Shown here: positions 32,561 through 43,487 of the stretch, piece by piece
Numbering within the stretch: position 1 is the first letter of the stretch
How the letters are laid out: every line of letters begins with the position of its first letter
Source of the DNA: Gnetum montanum
Lineage: Eukaryota; Streptophyta; Gnetopsida; Gnetales; Gnetaceae
Direction: 5' to 3'
NCBI GenBank assembly: GCA_015680685.1
Contig: MNCI01012686.1
Location: 539,119 to 603,118, forward strand
DNA length: 64,000 bases
Translations under genes and position numbers: made by a program
Notes under the pieces: generated by a model
What the model saw: the letters and a program-made list of their open reading frames with translations, nothing else
Database searches by the model: none
Told to the model about the DNA's origin: nothing

Positions 32561-33859
32561 TAGGGTACTTGGTAAAATTGATAAATTTTTGAATTTCTAA
32601 GCCCAAAAATGAAGGATTTAAGGTTAATTTGAAAGATCCAGGATAACATTTAAGAGACCTAAAGGCACCAAAAGTGTAATGAAGTGGAATTTTACAATGA
32701 AGTTCATGAATGGAGTGAGGAAAAAGGACATGTAGTGGTACACAGGAATGGTTGGATAAAAATGATGATAAAGGAAAGGATAACATTAGTAATTCAGTAC
32801 TTAGAGGCTATAAGATGATGTGGTGGTGTGGAATGAGTGAAAATTACAAAGGTTACGTAAGTGGGTCCTCCCCAAAGTAGGTTCTTACCTATCATGCCCT
32901 TACGTAACCATATCTTAAAATGTTTGTAGGCACTAAAAAGGTTCAATGCAATCCTCACCAGTGCAACAAAACACACACATGTTAAATTGTAGAAGGGATT
33001 ACAGAGATCAAGATGTGAGGTAACTAACCTTAGGCACAATGAGTCCTGAGTGTGGGGCATGATTAATGTATCATTAGCCTTTCACTCCAAAATCAAGACC
33101 AAGTCCATGCCTCTAATTAGTGACATCACATTGTTTCATCCCAATGATGGACAACCATAAGAGCATTATGATAGCAAGGCATATGATCACTTGGCATTTT
33201 GTCCAAGGGAGGAGTATTTTAAGTTTCTCAGTTGTAGGTTCTTCTTTGATCTTTTCTTTGCTATCTTTCTTTTCTTTTCTTCTTTTCTTCTTCTAGCCGC
33301 CTTGGCACTTTGTCTTTTCCAACAATGAACTGGAGAAGCCACCAACCTTCAGGCATGGATGCATGTCTTTCCAATGGGACCCTTAGAATAGCATTGAGTT
33401 TTTTATAGAGTGCCTTTATTACTCTTACTTTCATTTTTTGTTAGATCTACAAGGATCGTGGTACAATTGAGTTGCATGATAGCACACATAGATGTCACCA
33501 AAGAGAATCCACAAGTTCCCTTGATGTCACATCTTGGCCATTCTCACTTAGTCCATCATTCTTTGCTCTGGGCATAATGAGTACAAAGTTACTTTTAGGT
33601 TTTAATGATGACAAGAATATCATCGTACCTGGAGTAGAACCTCTTATTAATAGAATGGATGGATGGATGTTATGGGCTCACTATCCAAATAACTAGCCAC
33701 TTGTGACTCGATAGCATAGAACAACACCTCAATTGACAAGTCACATGAATATTTTATTCATCGATGAGATTACCCTTAAAAAATAAAACAACGAATTGAA
33801 AATGAAAAAATGAAGAACAAAAAATTGTAAAATCAAAGAAAAGGAAAAAAAATTTACTA
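32561..33859 (-). other. Family-conserved non-coding region between gag and ORF2
   Basis: Blocks here recur in the sister copies: the complement of 'gtgggtcctccccaaag' (near 32860), the 'gtgacatcacattgtttcatc' block (33120) and 'agagaatccacaag' (33498). They match 45150-46120 and 58990-59350, and partly 18660-19000 of the intact element. A pyrimidine run (33236-33296, cttttcttttcttc type) is present. Frames seen here are short and not conserved. Confidence 0.6.
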
Positions 33860-36205
33860 ATTCTACTTATTAGAATGGAGGATATCCCCCTTGACTAAAC
33901 CTTTGAGCATGGCTAAAATTAATAAATGGAAAATGTGGATCCATGCATGTTGGAAATTTTGGAGTCTAGTCATAGCCAAACCACTAGGTATCTTTGAATG
34001 TGGTGGTAGGAATGTACCCAAATTAGGGTTCACACACTTGATTGAAGTAGGCATAGTGGGGCAGAGTATAAGATGTGGTCATGTGAGAAGGAGTTAACCC
34101 ACTATGGCACCCATGACTGTAAGATGGTATGCAAGGATTGATATGTCTCCCCACGTGGTTATATTCATTGGGTCACATAGTCATTAGAGTGTTGATTGGT
34201 GGCCTAGATAAGGTAATAGAAGGTGTTGAGTTGGAGGAGAAAGATGCATAATAGCGTTGGGCTTGTGCTAAGTTGGTGGATGGAGTGGGTTCAAAACCAT
34301 GCTACTTCTTTCTATAGTCATGCCTAAAGAAAGGACACTTTTGGCATTGTGGAGAACCTCCACTAGTGTTGACAGTAGTAGCATAAGTAATGTTCGTGGG
34401 TTAGTGCTGTGCTGCAAAACCTTCTGGTGCTACTAGTGGCGATGTAGAAGGAGGTGGAAGATGAGAATATTGAGGGCAAGGAGAAGTGAAAGGAACATGA
34501 GGTGGTGATCTTGTGGGAGAGGATATGAGCTGATATTACTCAGGAGAATGATAACGATGAGGTGAAGTAGAGGATGTTGATCTAGTCGAGGAAACAGGGT
34601 GCTGAACATAATAGGCATTTGGTGTCAAGGCATATGAAGGGTGTGGTTTGTTTGGTAATGGCCTCCCCCATGACTGGGGATTTCACCACTACGTTTGGAC
34701 ATGATACTTTTGTATGAAATCTAGATGTAACATCCCTCTCCAATGCTCATGTAATGTTACAATACTGGACATTGAATTTTGGGGTGATTGTACAAACAAA
34801 CATCACATTGATACTTATGATTGGTAGTTGAGCCCCTATCCTTATTTTCTTCAACCCTTCTTTTCGATCGATGAATGATTGTCTATCCTATTTCTCAATT
34901 TGGCATCCTCCATTTATCCTATTTGTCAGAGTGATCATGCACGGTTCCACCTCTAATAATGTTTGCATATTCTCCAAATTTTTCATGTACCCATTCCATC
35001 ATCTTATTGATCTTTGCCTCTATTTCCTCTAGCGATTGTAGTATTGGCAAAGATGATTCCACCTCTGTGAGGTGAGTTGATTTCTCCTCTTGATTTTGGT
35101 CCTGTTGAGATCTTTCAATATTCTCCCATTTGGCTATTTCTCCTTCTTCTTTTGCTATCCACTTAATAAGCTCTTGGAATTTGTGGATTCATAGTTCATA
35201 TAGTTGTCCTAGGGCATACATCCCTAAGGTCTCCCTTATTTCATTACGAAGCCCATTCATGATGTCACACATTAGCCTTTCCTCGAAGAACCCATGGCCT
35301 GGGCATTTGTTTAACCATGAATAATACCTTTCTAAGGCCATGTCCAAGGGTTCATGTTGCCCTTGTTTCCACTCGTGGATTTGTCTCCTTAAGGATGACA
35401 CTCTTGCATAGGTTTGATATCTTTTGTTGAAGAGTTCTACCATTGTTGGCCAATGGTGAATTGATTATGGTTTTAAGGACCTATACCATACTTTTGCTTG
35501 GTCAAAGAGTGTCATAGGAAAGAGCTTAAGTCTTTGCCACCCATTATCAATGTTGTTCCATGCATAGGCATAATAGAAGGCTTGTAAATGATGTTGCAGA
35601 TCTAAATCATAGCCTCCTAAGAATTTGGAAAAGTTGTTTAAATCAAGCCTGGGTAGATGGCTTTCCTTATGATGCTTGTAAGATATTCAAATAGCCTCAT
35701 GTATATGCATTAGGCTCTTAGTGGCTAGCAGGGGTTAACTTTCACTAAGTAAGTTGTGAGTTTGTAAGCTGGGATGATGTTGTCTATGTTTATATTGGTG
35801 TTCTTGACCTTTCCCGTGGGTTTGATTTTTATTTCTACTCTAATCCCTTGAGAAATGGTCATCCATGTCACGACCTGATGTTGAAAGAGCAGAGAAAGAG
35901 AAAGAACTGGAAGACTCGTCATGACTTTTGTAAGTCTCCCAATCATCCCTGGATAAACTCTTGTTAACCATTGAGAAGGTCCTAGGCCTTACGGGCCCCC
36001 TCATTCTATGGGATGTCCCATCCTCACTAAAGGTGTCTAAGTTGGATGACAAGAGTCCTTGAGTATCATTGGGGTGTTCAGGAACATATGAGACTCTTGC
36101 ATAAGATTGAGTACTCCAAACTTTTTCATTGTCATATGTTTTTTTGGTTCTCCAATGAATTTACTCACTAATTGTTGCATTAACATCGTGTTGTGAGAGA
36201 GACAT
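33860..36205 (-). pseudogene. Gag remnant of the 28-37 kb element
   Basis: ATG at 36205 (MSLSQHD) starts a broken frame. The best piece (35189-35443) contains NKRYQTYARVSSLRRQIHEW and CPGHGFFEERL, aligned with residues 380-460 of the intact Gag. The Pro/Tyr/Ser-rich linker follows, and the frame ends near 33860 at SQGGYPPF. No DSG protease motif is found after the PFFR-equivalent point, unlike the intact element. Stops near 36160 and 35850 confirm decay. Confidence 0.8.
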
Positions 36206-36319
36206 TATTGCAAATTGTGTGTGACTTATTTGCAATTAATATCTTTCTAAAAGATGTATCGTTAATGCTTCGTTATAACGATCGTGTATGATATAACTAA
36301 TCCAAATAACTAGCATCAT

Positions 36320-36336
36320 CCCCAGAAATAGCACCA
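36320..36336 (-). promoter_or_regulatory. Degenerate tRNA-Asp primer site of the 28-37 kb element
   Basis: The complement of ccccagaaatagcacca matches the tRNA-Asp primer site at 12 of 17 bases and lies three bases from the LTR. Confidence 0.6.
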
Positions 36337-36339
36337 TGA

Positions 36340-37208
36340 TGATGAGCGGCAAGGTATCCCTATGCTCAACCATACAAATACAAGTGTGTACGCATGATCC
36401 AATTGAACTCCACAGATGAACTAATTGTGACACCTAGATAGTTACATGTTGATAGCAGTTCGCTATCTTCCCACTTGGACTAGTAATAACTTTGTATGTA
36501 TGGTTTAGTCCAACATGAGGTGTATGATGGGATTCTTAACACTAGGTTACTCCTAGAGACACTAAAAAAATAATCTTGATTTAAACTAATAATCACTAAT
36601 AAAATAAAATCTAAACTAGCCTAAGTGCGATGAGCATCAATCCTTAATCATCCGTACGCATCTTGGACTTTGTGTACTACTTCTGGGATTACCAAGTGCA
36701 TATTACTCGAAGCACTACTAAATACGCTACTGAGTTACCAAGTAGTTACACTTGAATGTTTGTGATTAAGACGTACTCATTCCGCATTTAACAATAGAAA
36801 TAGTAAATGATGATAAAAGAAATATTATCTAGGAAAGAAATAAATAATAATTCAACAATTAAACAATTAAACAATTAAACAGTTAAAAACTAAGTGAATG
36901 CTGTAATGATGGAGTAATCTCGATCTTTATTGCCAATTGTATGCATGTCCAAGTACATCACACTCAAACAAAGGTTCCGTACAATTACAAACATCACATT
37001 GTGGGCATGCACTAGGGAAAGAACTAAAAACTAACTGAGAACTAACAAAAAGACTCTATCCTAAGACTTACCAACTGACTCCCTTCCTTTGCGCTTGAAT
37101 GCTATATTTATAAGCCTACATAAGAATCACGATATCGTTATCCAAGTTGTGATATCGTGTACTTGATATCGAGGATCAGATATCAGGCCTGGCAACCATG
37201 ATTCATTA
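36340..37208 (-). repeat. 5' LTR of the 28-37 kb element
   Basis: Starts tgatgagcgg on the plus strand and ends ggattcatta (TCATCA decayed). The TATA complement is near 37108 (atatttataag), followed by acgatatcgt, gtgatatcgtg, ttgatatcgag and cagatatcag. Confidence 0.85.
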
Positions 37209-37857
37209 GTACATCGACTATAATTTCTTCTTCTCTCTATAAAAGCTCTATTTTTCATGTTTCTAGGATCTTGGAAAACTCTTGAGTCTTTGTGTTTAGG
37301 ACAAGGTAAAGTATTTACTCTTCCTTTGTGCTATGAAAGTAAATTCTTGTGACTTTGAGCTTGGTGGATATGCTTAGTCTAGGATTGTAAAAGAAGCCAT
37401 GTAATTTTTCTTTAATTAATAGAATTAGTGTTACAAGACTTAGACTTTGCGAGTCACTTGTTTTTCCAAAAATAAACTCCAACTCAACAAGTTACTTAGG
37501 TAACTTGGATCAATGTCCAAATGACCCATGGAAAATTAGATTTTCACCTCTTTAACCCTGCCAAACATGCTCAAATTTTGACTTGTCTCATGAGTTACGA
37601 GTCACTCGGGTAGGACTCTGCCAATCCTCACAAAAACTCTACTAGTTTTGTAACATTGAATAAAATTACATTACCCCCTAGGATCTAGGGAGAGTTTTAT
37701 GGTATATGTAAGCCAACAAATCTAGCACCTAAACCACCTTAAAAGCCCATCGACTATTTACTCTTTCTACATATGTGCTCTAATTTGATTTTTTTTATAT
37801 AGAAGGCCTTGATTCAACCTCCCCCTTAGTGTCTTTAGCTACGTCCAGGATATAGCA
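37209..37857 (+). repeat. Long LTR-like repeat, copy 2, right part
   Basis: Continues the copy interrupted at 28182. 'tctataaaagctctattt' (TATA) at about 37236 and the rest through 'ttcaacctcccccttag' match 24790-25200. Carries the MITE-like insertion at 37429-37655 absent from copy 1. Confidence 0.65.
37429..37655. mobile_element. MITE-like insertion
   Basis: The 227-bp insert has terminal inverted repeats (tgttacaagact at one end, complement tgttacaaaact at the other). It is flanked by aatagaatta and aataaaatta, a duplication of about 10 bp for which LTR copy 1 has a single aataaaatta. The duplication length suits a Mutator-like MITE. Bases 37530-37590 match the complement of 38465-38545. 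Confidence 0.6.
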
Positions 37858-39300
37858 CTCCCCTGCAAAAAATTAAATGAAACCTCGAACTTGTGCAATT
37901 AAACCCAACCAAGCTCAAAACATTCAAATGCATGTGCATTTCAAAATGCAATGAAATCCACAAGTAGACGTTTGTATTTAAAAAAAAGGTTGTGAAGAAT
38001 AACATGGTCACCTACAATTAGCGGTACAGTTTGAGTTTACTTTAGTGTTGACATTGGCACGTATTCTATGTCATTGTTGGTACTCGCGTTAATTCCAGCT
38101 TATATTTCACTAAGTAAGCAAACTTTACTTATACTTTCAACAGGCCTTTGCATTTAACTTCATCTCTATTATATCATATATATTGAGAAAAACTTAAACA
38201 GGTGTTTTTATGTGTAATGCAGTGTTTCATAGGTCTCAGGACACAGAGACGTGGAGGTAGAGGGAAGAGTCCCTAAACACTTTTGGAGATGGGATGGGAT
38301 TTTGGGAATGCCACAGGGACTCAACTAGGACATGATGAGTAATAGTTTTATTTAAATTGGGTCATGTTTAGAAGCACAGCAGATTATGGATAAACTTGTT
38401 GCAGATTATGATTTGTGAGATATTTCATAGGTTTTTACTACAATTTTGTTGACCAAACAATTTTAAAATTTAGGGTATAAAATGTATTCGAGCATATTTG
38501 GTAGAGTCAATAGGTGAAAATCTAATTTTTCATGGTTCATTTTGACTGTGATGTGAGGTAACTCCCGGAGAAGTTTATTTTTGTAAAAACGGCTCGCCCA
38601 ACTGGTCCCACCTTTGTCCTGAAACGTTTTGGGACACATCCCCATCACCAGGACATCCTCCACATGAAATTTTCCAGAGAGATGGTCCCTGCGTAACACT
38701 GGTGTAATGTGCACCGGTTCACTGATTTCATATGTTTTACATTTTCTATGTATTTATCTATGCATCAAAAGAATCTGATTTGTGGAAGCCAGGAATTGAG
38801 GAATTGTGATTCTGAACGTGTTTGTTCGTAGCTGGGGATGTGATAGAAAAAATTTAAATATATTAGTTTTTTAAAAAAATTAGATCTCATATATCATAAA
38901 AAAACATTGTAGAATATAGAACAAGTACAATGTAAATCCAAAATATTGTTAATGCTTAATTTCATAGAAGATTGCAATATCACCATTACACTGAAGCAAG
39001 AAAATTTGCAAAGGTATGGAAGGCATCGAATCCATTTCCTTACTCAAGAGCCATAATAAGCCTAAACATATAATTTTTGCAACAACCAAAATGACAGCAA
39101 TAAAATGAAACCCTTTTGTTACTCAATCTAATCTTTTTAAAAATGAAATTAAGCCTTCAAGCCTCAACCAAATTTATAACAAATCACGTCTGCTAATACT
39201 TTTGTTCAACGACAACGTGTGAGTAGTGCCATAGGGCCATGTTGAAGACAACCACATTATAAGAAGATACAACTTAACTAAGCTAGCATAGCCGAGTAAG
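37858..39300. other. Intergenic DNA with an inverted match to the MITE-like insert
   Basis: No gene recognised. The 83-codon minus frame at 38463-38714 has no family I know. Its distal part is the complement of 37530-37590 ('aaaattagattttcacct' in both), so at least 80 bp is repeat-derived. Confidence 0.5.
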
Positions 39301-39487
39301 TCACCTCACTTATGGTGATTGAAAACCTTAAAGGGGAAAGTAAAAACAACCTTAAAGGGGAAAGTAAAAACAGAGCGCCACCTCACTTATGGTGATTGAA
39401 AACCTTAAAGGGGAAAGTAAAAACAGAGCGCCACCTCACTTATGGTGATTGAAAACCTTAAAGGGGAAAGTAAAAACAGAGCGCCAT
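39301..39487. repeat. Tandem repeat, about 53-bp unit, three copies
   Basis: Units read 'cacctcacttatggtgattg', 'aaaaccttaaaggggaaag' and 'taaaaacagagcgc'. The first unit has an extra internal 'ccttaaaggggaaagtaaaaac'-type duplication. Copies are nearly identical, so the expansion is recent. Confidence 0.92.
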
Positions 39488-39489
39488 GT

Positions 39490-39637
39490 GCTGGTGGGCT
39501 TGGTTGGCCGATAAGCAAACAGATTTTAATAAAAAAAGTTGAACAAGCATCCATCCGTTATCTGCTGGTGGGCTTGGTTGGCCGATAAGCAAACAGATTT
39601 TAATAAAAAAAGTTGAACAAGCATCCATCCGTTATCT
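39490..39637. repeat. Perfect 74-bp tandem duplication
   Basis: The stretch starting gctggtgggcttggttggcc and ending ccatccgttatct occurs at 39490-39563 and again at 39564-39637 with no visible differences. Confidence 0.93.
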
Positions 39638-40053
39638 TGTTCATGATTCATGACCCTGTTTTGTTTTTTCCTTTTTCAGCAGAGATATGAGAAAAAGAGC
39701 AAGAACCAGCAATGACCAATAAACACGCGTGAATGCGTGAGTCACGGCGGAATCTTCGACGCTCCCAAAGGCCAATCCATGCAAATGCAATGTTTACCTC
39801 GCAGGCCCCGTTCCAAACTTGATTTCCGTATGACCCAAACTTGGCCCTTCGGCCTTCGGTTACCAAAGTAGCATAAGGCCTATAACATCTTCAGCTCACT
39901 GTAAACGTAATAGATTGAAAAATCCTATTGGATCTGCAAATTAGCAATAATTTTAAAAATCAGAATAAGTCGAGGTAAAAATGAGATTAAAATCAGCAAT
40001 ATTAGCCGAAAACAACACTATGAAAGAGAAATGAAGAAAAGTTACTAATGTTA

Positions 40054-40323
40054 TTATGGAGACATATAACGAGGGTGGCATGGTGCATAGCTGCCAGGAC
40101 TTCCTCCAAGTCCCTCTCTGCAACCTGAAGGCCTGGAAGGCGACATTACAGTCTTTGCTTCTGCTGCTGCTGTGGCTTCTTTCTTCGTCTTAGTTGGAAT
40201 GGTTCCACCAGCATCTCCACGCAAAATCCTAGGCGTCCAAGTTGCAGAAGTCGCACCCAGCATTTGAGACGAGCAAACAAGCAGAAGAATGATGATTATT
40301 GCAGTCCCTGTATTGTGCTTCAT
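40054..40323 (-). CDS. Small secreted peptide precursor (putative host gene)
   Basis: An 89-residue ORF starts at the ATG at 40321-40323 (MKHNTGTAI). Residues about 7-16 are hydrophobic (AIIIILLLVC), followed by Ala/Ser-rich sequence, giving a classical signal peptide cleaved around residues 22-27. The rest is polar, with a Lys/Ala/Glu-rich middle and a Ser/Pro/Gly-rich C-terminus holding two Cys (SGCREGLGGSPGSYAPCHPR). The layout is that of a plant peptide-hormone or cysteine-containing signalling precursor, with the conserved part usually at the C-terminus. I do not recognise the family; the Cys spacing does not fit EPF/EPFL, CLE, CEP or RALF. The bases just before the ATG (gggtgcag) could be a splice acceptor. 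GC is higher than in surrounding repeats. It is the only plausible host gene here. Confidence 0.55.
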   Translation of the reverse strand: MKHNTGTAIIIILLLVCSSQMLGATSATWTPRILRGDAGGTIPTKTKKEATAAAEAKTVMSPSRPSGCREGLGGSPGSYAPCHPRYMSP

Positions 40324-40329
40324 CTGCAC

Positions 40330-41497
40330 CCAATTACACCTACCAGCATACTTACCAAAGGACCTTAGATCATAACAACTATTTGCAAAGTATTATGAAA
40401 CTAGAAATCATATCTTAGAAACTGGTTAGTGTGTAAGTACCTAGAATAGATCTTATCTTTTCGAAGTGTCAAACCTTAAATCCTAAGAACTGCGGAGACT
40501 CGTATCCTGAGCCAGGAACTTCTTGATTGTTTAATATCTGAATCAGGATTCTTCGAATGGCACTGACTTGTACTGTGCCGTTATTTATTATGCAGATCAC
40601 GCATGGGTTAAGGGAGGAGCTTCAAACGGAGTTTGATGAAAACACTAAACTGGTGCATCGAGTTGGAAATCTATAGGTCTGATTGATTGAGAACTGGATC
40701 AGGATTCTTTGTATCTGACCTTGGCCTCATGTGCATGCACCAACCACATGAATTGGTCTACAGAAGAGTTCTTGTGTGTGTGTACTTCTTTAAGCGGCGG
40801 TCGAATCGTTTCTCTCTCTCTTTCTTAATGCAACTTGGGTAACGGGGGAATGGCATGCCGACATTCAGAAGGATGGCAAAGAGGAAAAGGCAAGTTGGCA
40901 GCAACAATAACAAGATCAAGAGCAGAGGGAGGGTAATAAAGAAACACGAAATACTACGTGTACCCTCAACCAAGGTCTGGGCGGTGGGTGATACAGTGGT
41001 TGTATCGAAGTTTGTTAGAGAGTGAGAGGATGAAATCTATTCCAATACGTAGGCCACACTTATATTCAAACATCATCGTGCAACAAAACATGGTTGGTTA
41101 AAACTGAACTGATTCAACGAAACCAATAAAAACATCCAGAGGGCTTGAATCATCCAGCCGGAAGTCTTGAAGAAATCTTAGGGCAATCTTGCAGCCACCC
41201 TTCACGTGAAAAAGGGGAAAAAAACCTCAGTAAAGCCACTATGTCAGAAATGGCGGTTCAACCTTCAGAATTATGGGTTGGGTTGTCTTTGATTCTTGAT
41301 AAAGTGGAGGACTGGGAGAGATGGACCATGACTGGTATGCCTAGCGAGCGGACCTTTCCATATTATGGATTTTGGATGAAATGCAACTTCCTTCCATTGA
41401 AATGTTTTTTAATGCATCAGGGTTTTTGCTTTTCTACTTCCACGTAACAATAAAATAAAATTTTAGTTTCAATGGGATGATTGACAAGCCTGTTCTT
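40330..41497. other. Probable upstream region of the peptide gene
   Basis: No repeat family recognised. This lies 5' of the minus-strand peptide ORF and may include its promoter and an untranslated exon. Open frames at 40758-40973 (no ATG) and 41145-41447 have no recognisable motif. Confidence 0.35.
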
Positions 41498-41885
41498 AAA
41501 ATTTGGGACACATTATGTAAGGCCGGGGTTGTTTAGTTTTCTGGAATTGAAGGAAGGTACAATAAATAAAGGGTGCGTCCAGTTACAATGAATACAAGGG
41601 TAGTCAAAGTGCAATTCCAACTAAATTTGGGACACGGGGTTGTTTAGTTTGTTGCAATTGAAGGAAGGTACAGCGTCCAGTTACAATGAATACAAGGGTA
41701 GTCAAAGTGCAATTCCAACTAAATTTGAGACATATTATGTAAGGCCGGGGTTGTTTAGTTTGCTGGAATTGAAGGAAGGTACAATAAATACAAGGGTGCG
41801 TCCAGTTACAATGAATACCCACAATGAATACAAGGGTAGGTCAAAGTGCAATTCCAACTAAATTTTCTGGAATGAAATGGAAGGT
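41498..41885. repeat. Tandem array of three foldback modules
   Basis: Each module opens with ttgtttagttt-ctggaattgaaggaag (at 41529, 41641 and 41750) and closes with gtgcaattccaactaaattt (at 41610, 41709 and 41847). TTTAGTT..GGAATTG and CAATTCC.AACTAAA are inverted repeats, so each module can form a hairpin. Between them lie 'gtccagttacaatgaataca' blocks. They look like MITE-derived units amplified in tandem. Confidence 0.8.
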
Positions 41886-42377
41886 AACATTTAAATAATA
41901 TATCAGTTTCTAATAATATGTGCATTTCTTTCATGGCCTTTACTTTTAAATACATACGGTGCCGTATTACCGGCAAGGCCCGTTTCCAAATTATGTATGT
42001 TATTTTTGTGTGAGATTGCTTTGAAACGTCAGCGCGCTGGTTATCTAATTAATTTGTCTTAATGCATGTGTGGTTTTCGTATTGCTGATGAAGTTAGAGG
42101 CTCTTGTCTAATTATTGTCGCTCTATTTCTGTGGAGTATTCTAACTTCTATGCGAAATGCATATTATGATGGAAATGCCGCACGTGGTGATTTTTTGTTC
42201 TTTTATATATTCCATAAAAAGAATATTACTAGTGGGTGGTACAAATTTATAATTATGAAATGTTTAGTTGATTAACTTAATGCAATTTAAATGCCATCTT
42301 GGTGGTTCTTAGATTTTTAAATGTTTAGCAATGTTAGCCTAATTATTTTTCACTAAGTCATTTTAGAATTCATCCAA

Positions 42378-42597
42378 GGGTACAAGGAAAGTGGTTAGGA
42401 CACTCATCTTTTAGTTGAGAGGTTGTGGGTTTGATTGTTGCCTCTACTTCTAAGTGTGATAGTAGTGGAGGTTGTGACCTTTTTCGTTCATAGCATGGCA
42501 AAAGTGGAGATTAGGTAACATCTACCCTACTTTATGGGTAAAAAAAATTAAGATGTCACATCTACCTTGCTATGTCTTTCCTCAACAAAAAAAAAAA
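42378..42597 (+). mobile_element. SINE-like element (tRNA-derived)
   Basis: A tRNA-like head contains an A-box-like 'gtggttaggacactc' (about 42391-42405) and a B-box-like 'gggtttgattgttgcc' (42427-42442; consensus GGTTCGANNCC) at pol III spacing. A tRNA-unrelated body and a 12-A tail (42586-42597) follow. The B-box has two changes, so the copy is old. I could not find clear target duplications. Confidence 0.6.
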
Positions 42598-42808
42598 GCT
42601 ACAATAAGAAGAAGTTTCACTTCCTCATCTATTTTATCATATTTTATTAAAAATAATTTGAACAATTATCAAATGATCGTTGTTGGAAACTTTGCTAGAA
42701 AAAAGAAATACTTCTTGGGTTGAGAGTAACTAGGTCAAAGTAAAATGTCAAGTAGATTTTAGATAAAATCACTTCACTATTAATCACTTAGTTAGTCTTA
42801 GACACTGC

Positions 42809-43487
42809 ATGGAGTTTGCAAAAATGCCTAATAAACAATTTTTTATTTGTGTTATTGATTTTGTAAAAGCATATGATTCAGTGATTCATACAAAACTATG
42901 GTCATGCTTGCATAAAATTAGCTTTCCTTCATATTTGATTGCAACAACTCAAAGATTGTATGAAAAAGTAATTATTGAAATTACAAACGGTAATTCAAAG
43001 AAAACAAATTCAATACCAGAGCAAAATTAGAGTTAAGCAAGTATGTTCACTTTCTCCAACTCCTTTTGACATCCTTATTTATACGACGTAAAAATGGCTA
43101 TGCAATGGGCAAGATAGTCATGGTATCAAAATTGGATCCCAAGTAGTGAATCTTCTTTTATGTGCATATGATGTTGCCTTGATCTCCATGATTGTAAAAG
43201 GTATGCAAAATATATTCCAAATTTTAGAAAATTATTACTATTCATTTTCTCTTTAAATGAATGTAGGTAAAAAAAAATTGATGATATAAGGTACAAGAAA
43301 GAACTGATGTAACTTCCATTTTGGAGGTACCAATGTGGAAATAGTACATTCTTTTAAGTATTTAGGTGTCATTTATATGAACAATTACATGTGAGAGAAG
43401 TGCATTAAAGAAAAAGTAGTAAGAGGTTTCAAGGCTTTTTATGCTTTCAAAAACAAGTGCAAATATTTTAGACTTGAAGTTTGGAAG
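42809..43487 (+). pseudogene. LINE B reverse transcriptase remnant, 5' part
   Basis: Contains FICVIDFVKAYDSV, the LINE RT block with a catalytic Asp (FVDFEKAYDSV in relatives), then a decayed 'QGCxLSPxxF' (VKQVCSLSPTPF) and CAYDVALIS, the degenerate YADD box, followed by FKYLGV. A stop at 43028 and a frame shift follow. It encoded the RT of a LINE; no active protein can result. Confidence 0.78.
43483..43487. repeat. GGAAG target duplication (left)
   Basis: ggaag here and at 49263-49267 flank the LTR element inserted in LINE B. Confidence 0.85.

Larger units (their letters stand above)
28183..37208 (-). mobile_element. TGATGA-family element, old copy with gag and a second ORF
   Basis: This 9-kb minus-strand LTR element has a 5' LTR at 36340-37208, a degenerate tRNA-Asp primer site, a gag remnant, a long second ORF remnant and a 3' LTR at 28183-29058 beside a polypurine tract. 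Flanks are gtact (28178-28182) and gtaca (37209-37213), a 5-bp duplication with one mismatch. Gag (35189-35443) and LTR ends match the intact element at 13214-20838. It inserted into the long LTR-like repeat copy 2. It has no protease, RT or integrase. Confidence 0.85.

Noticed and set aside
32331-32786. 151-codon minus-strand ORF
   Set aside because: Overlaps the internal promoter-like block; not conserved in the sister copy and without a motif.
39301-39487. CRISPR-like array
   Set aside because: Units are directly tandem with no unique spacers, and the DNA is plant nuclear.
40054-40323. EPF/EPFL family membership of the peptide
   Set aside because: The single SRPSGC start is reminiscent, but the six-cysteine core is absent and the second Cys is too far away.
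40758-40973. Hydrophobic 71-codon minus frame upstream of the peptide gene
   Set aside because: Has no ATG until near its middle; the hydrophobic run comes from pyrimidine-rich DNA. Could be 5' leader of the peptide gene.
41145-41447. 100-codon plus-strand ORF
   Set aside because: No motif, signal or composition bias that supports a gene; kept only as unassigned upstream sequence.
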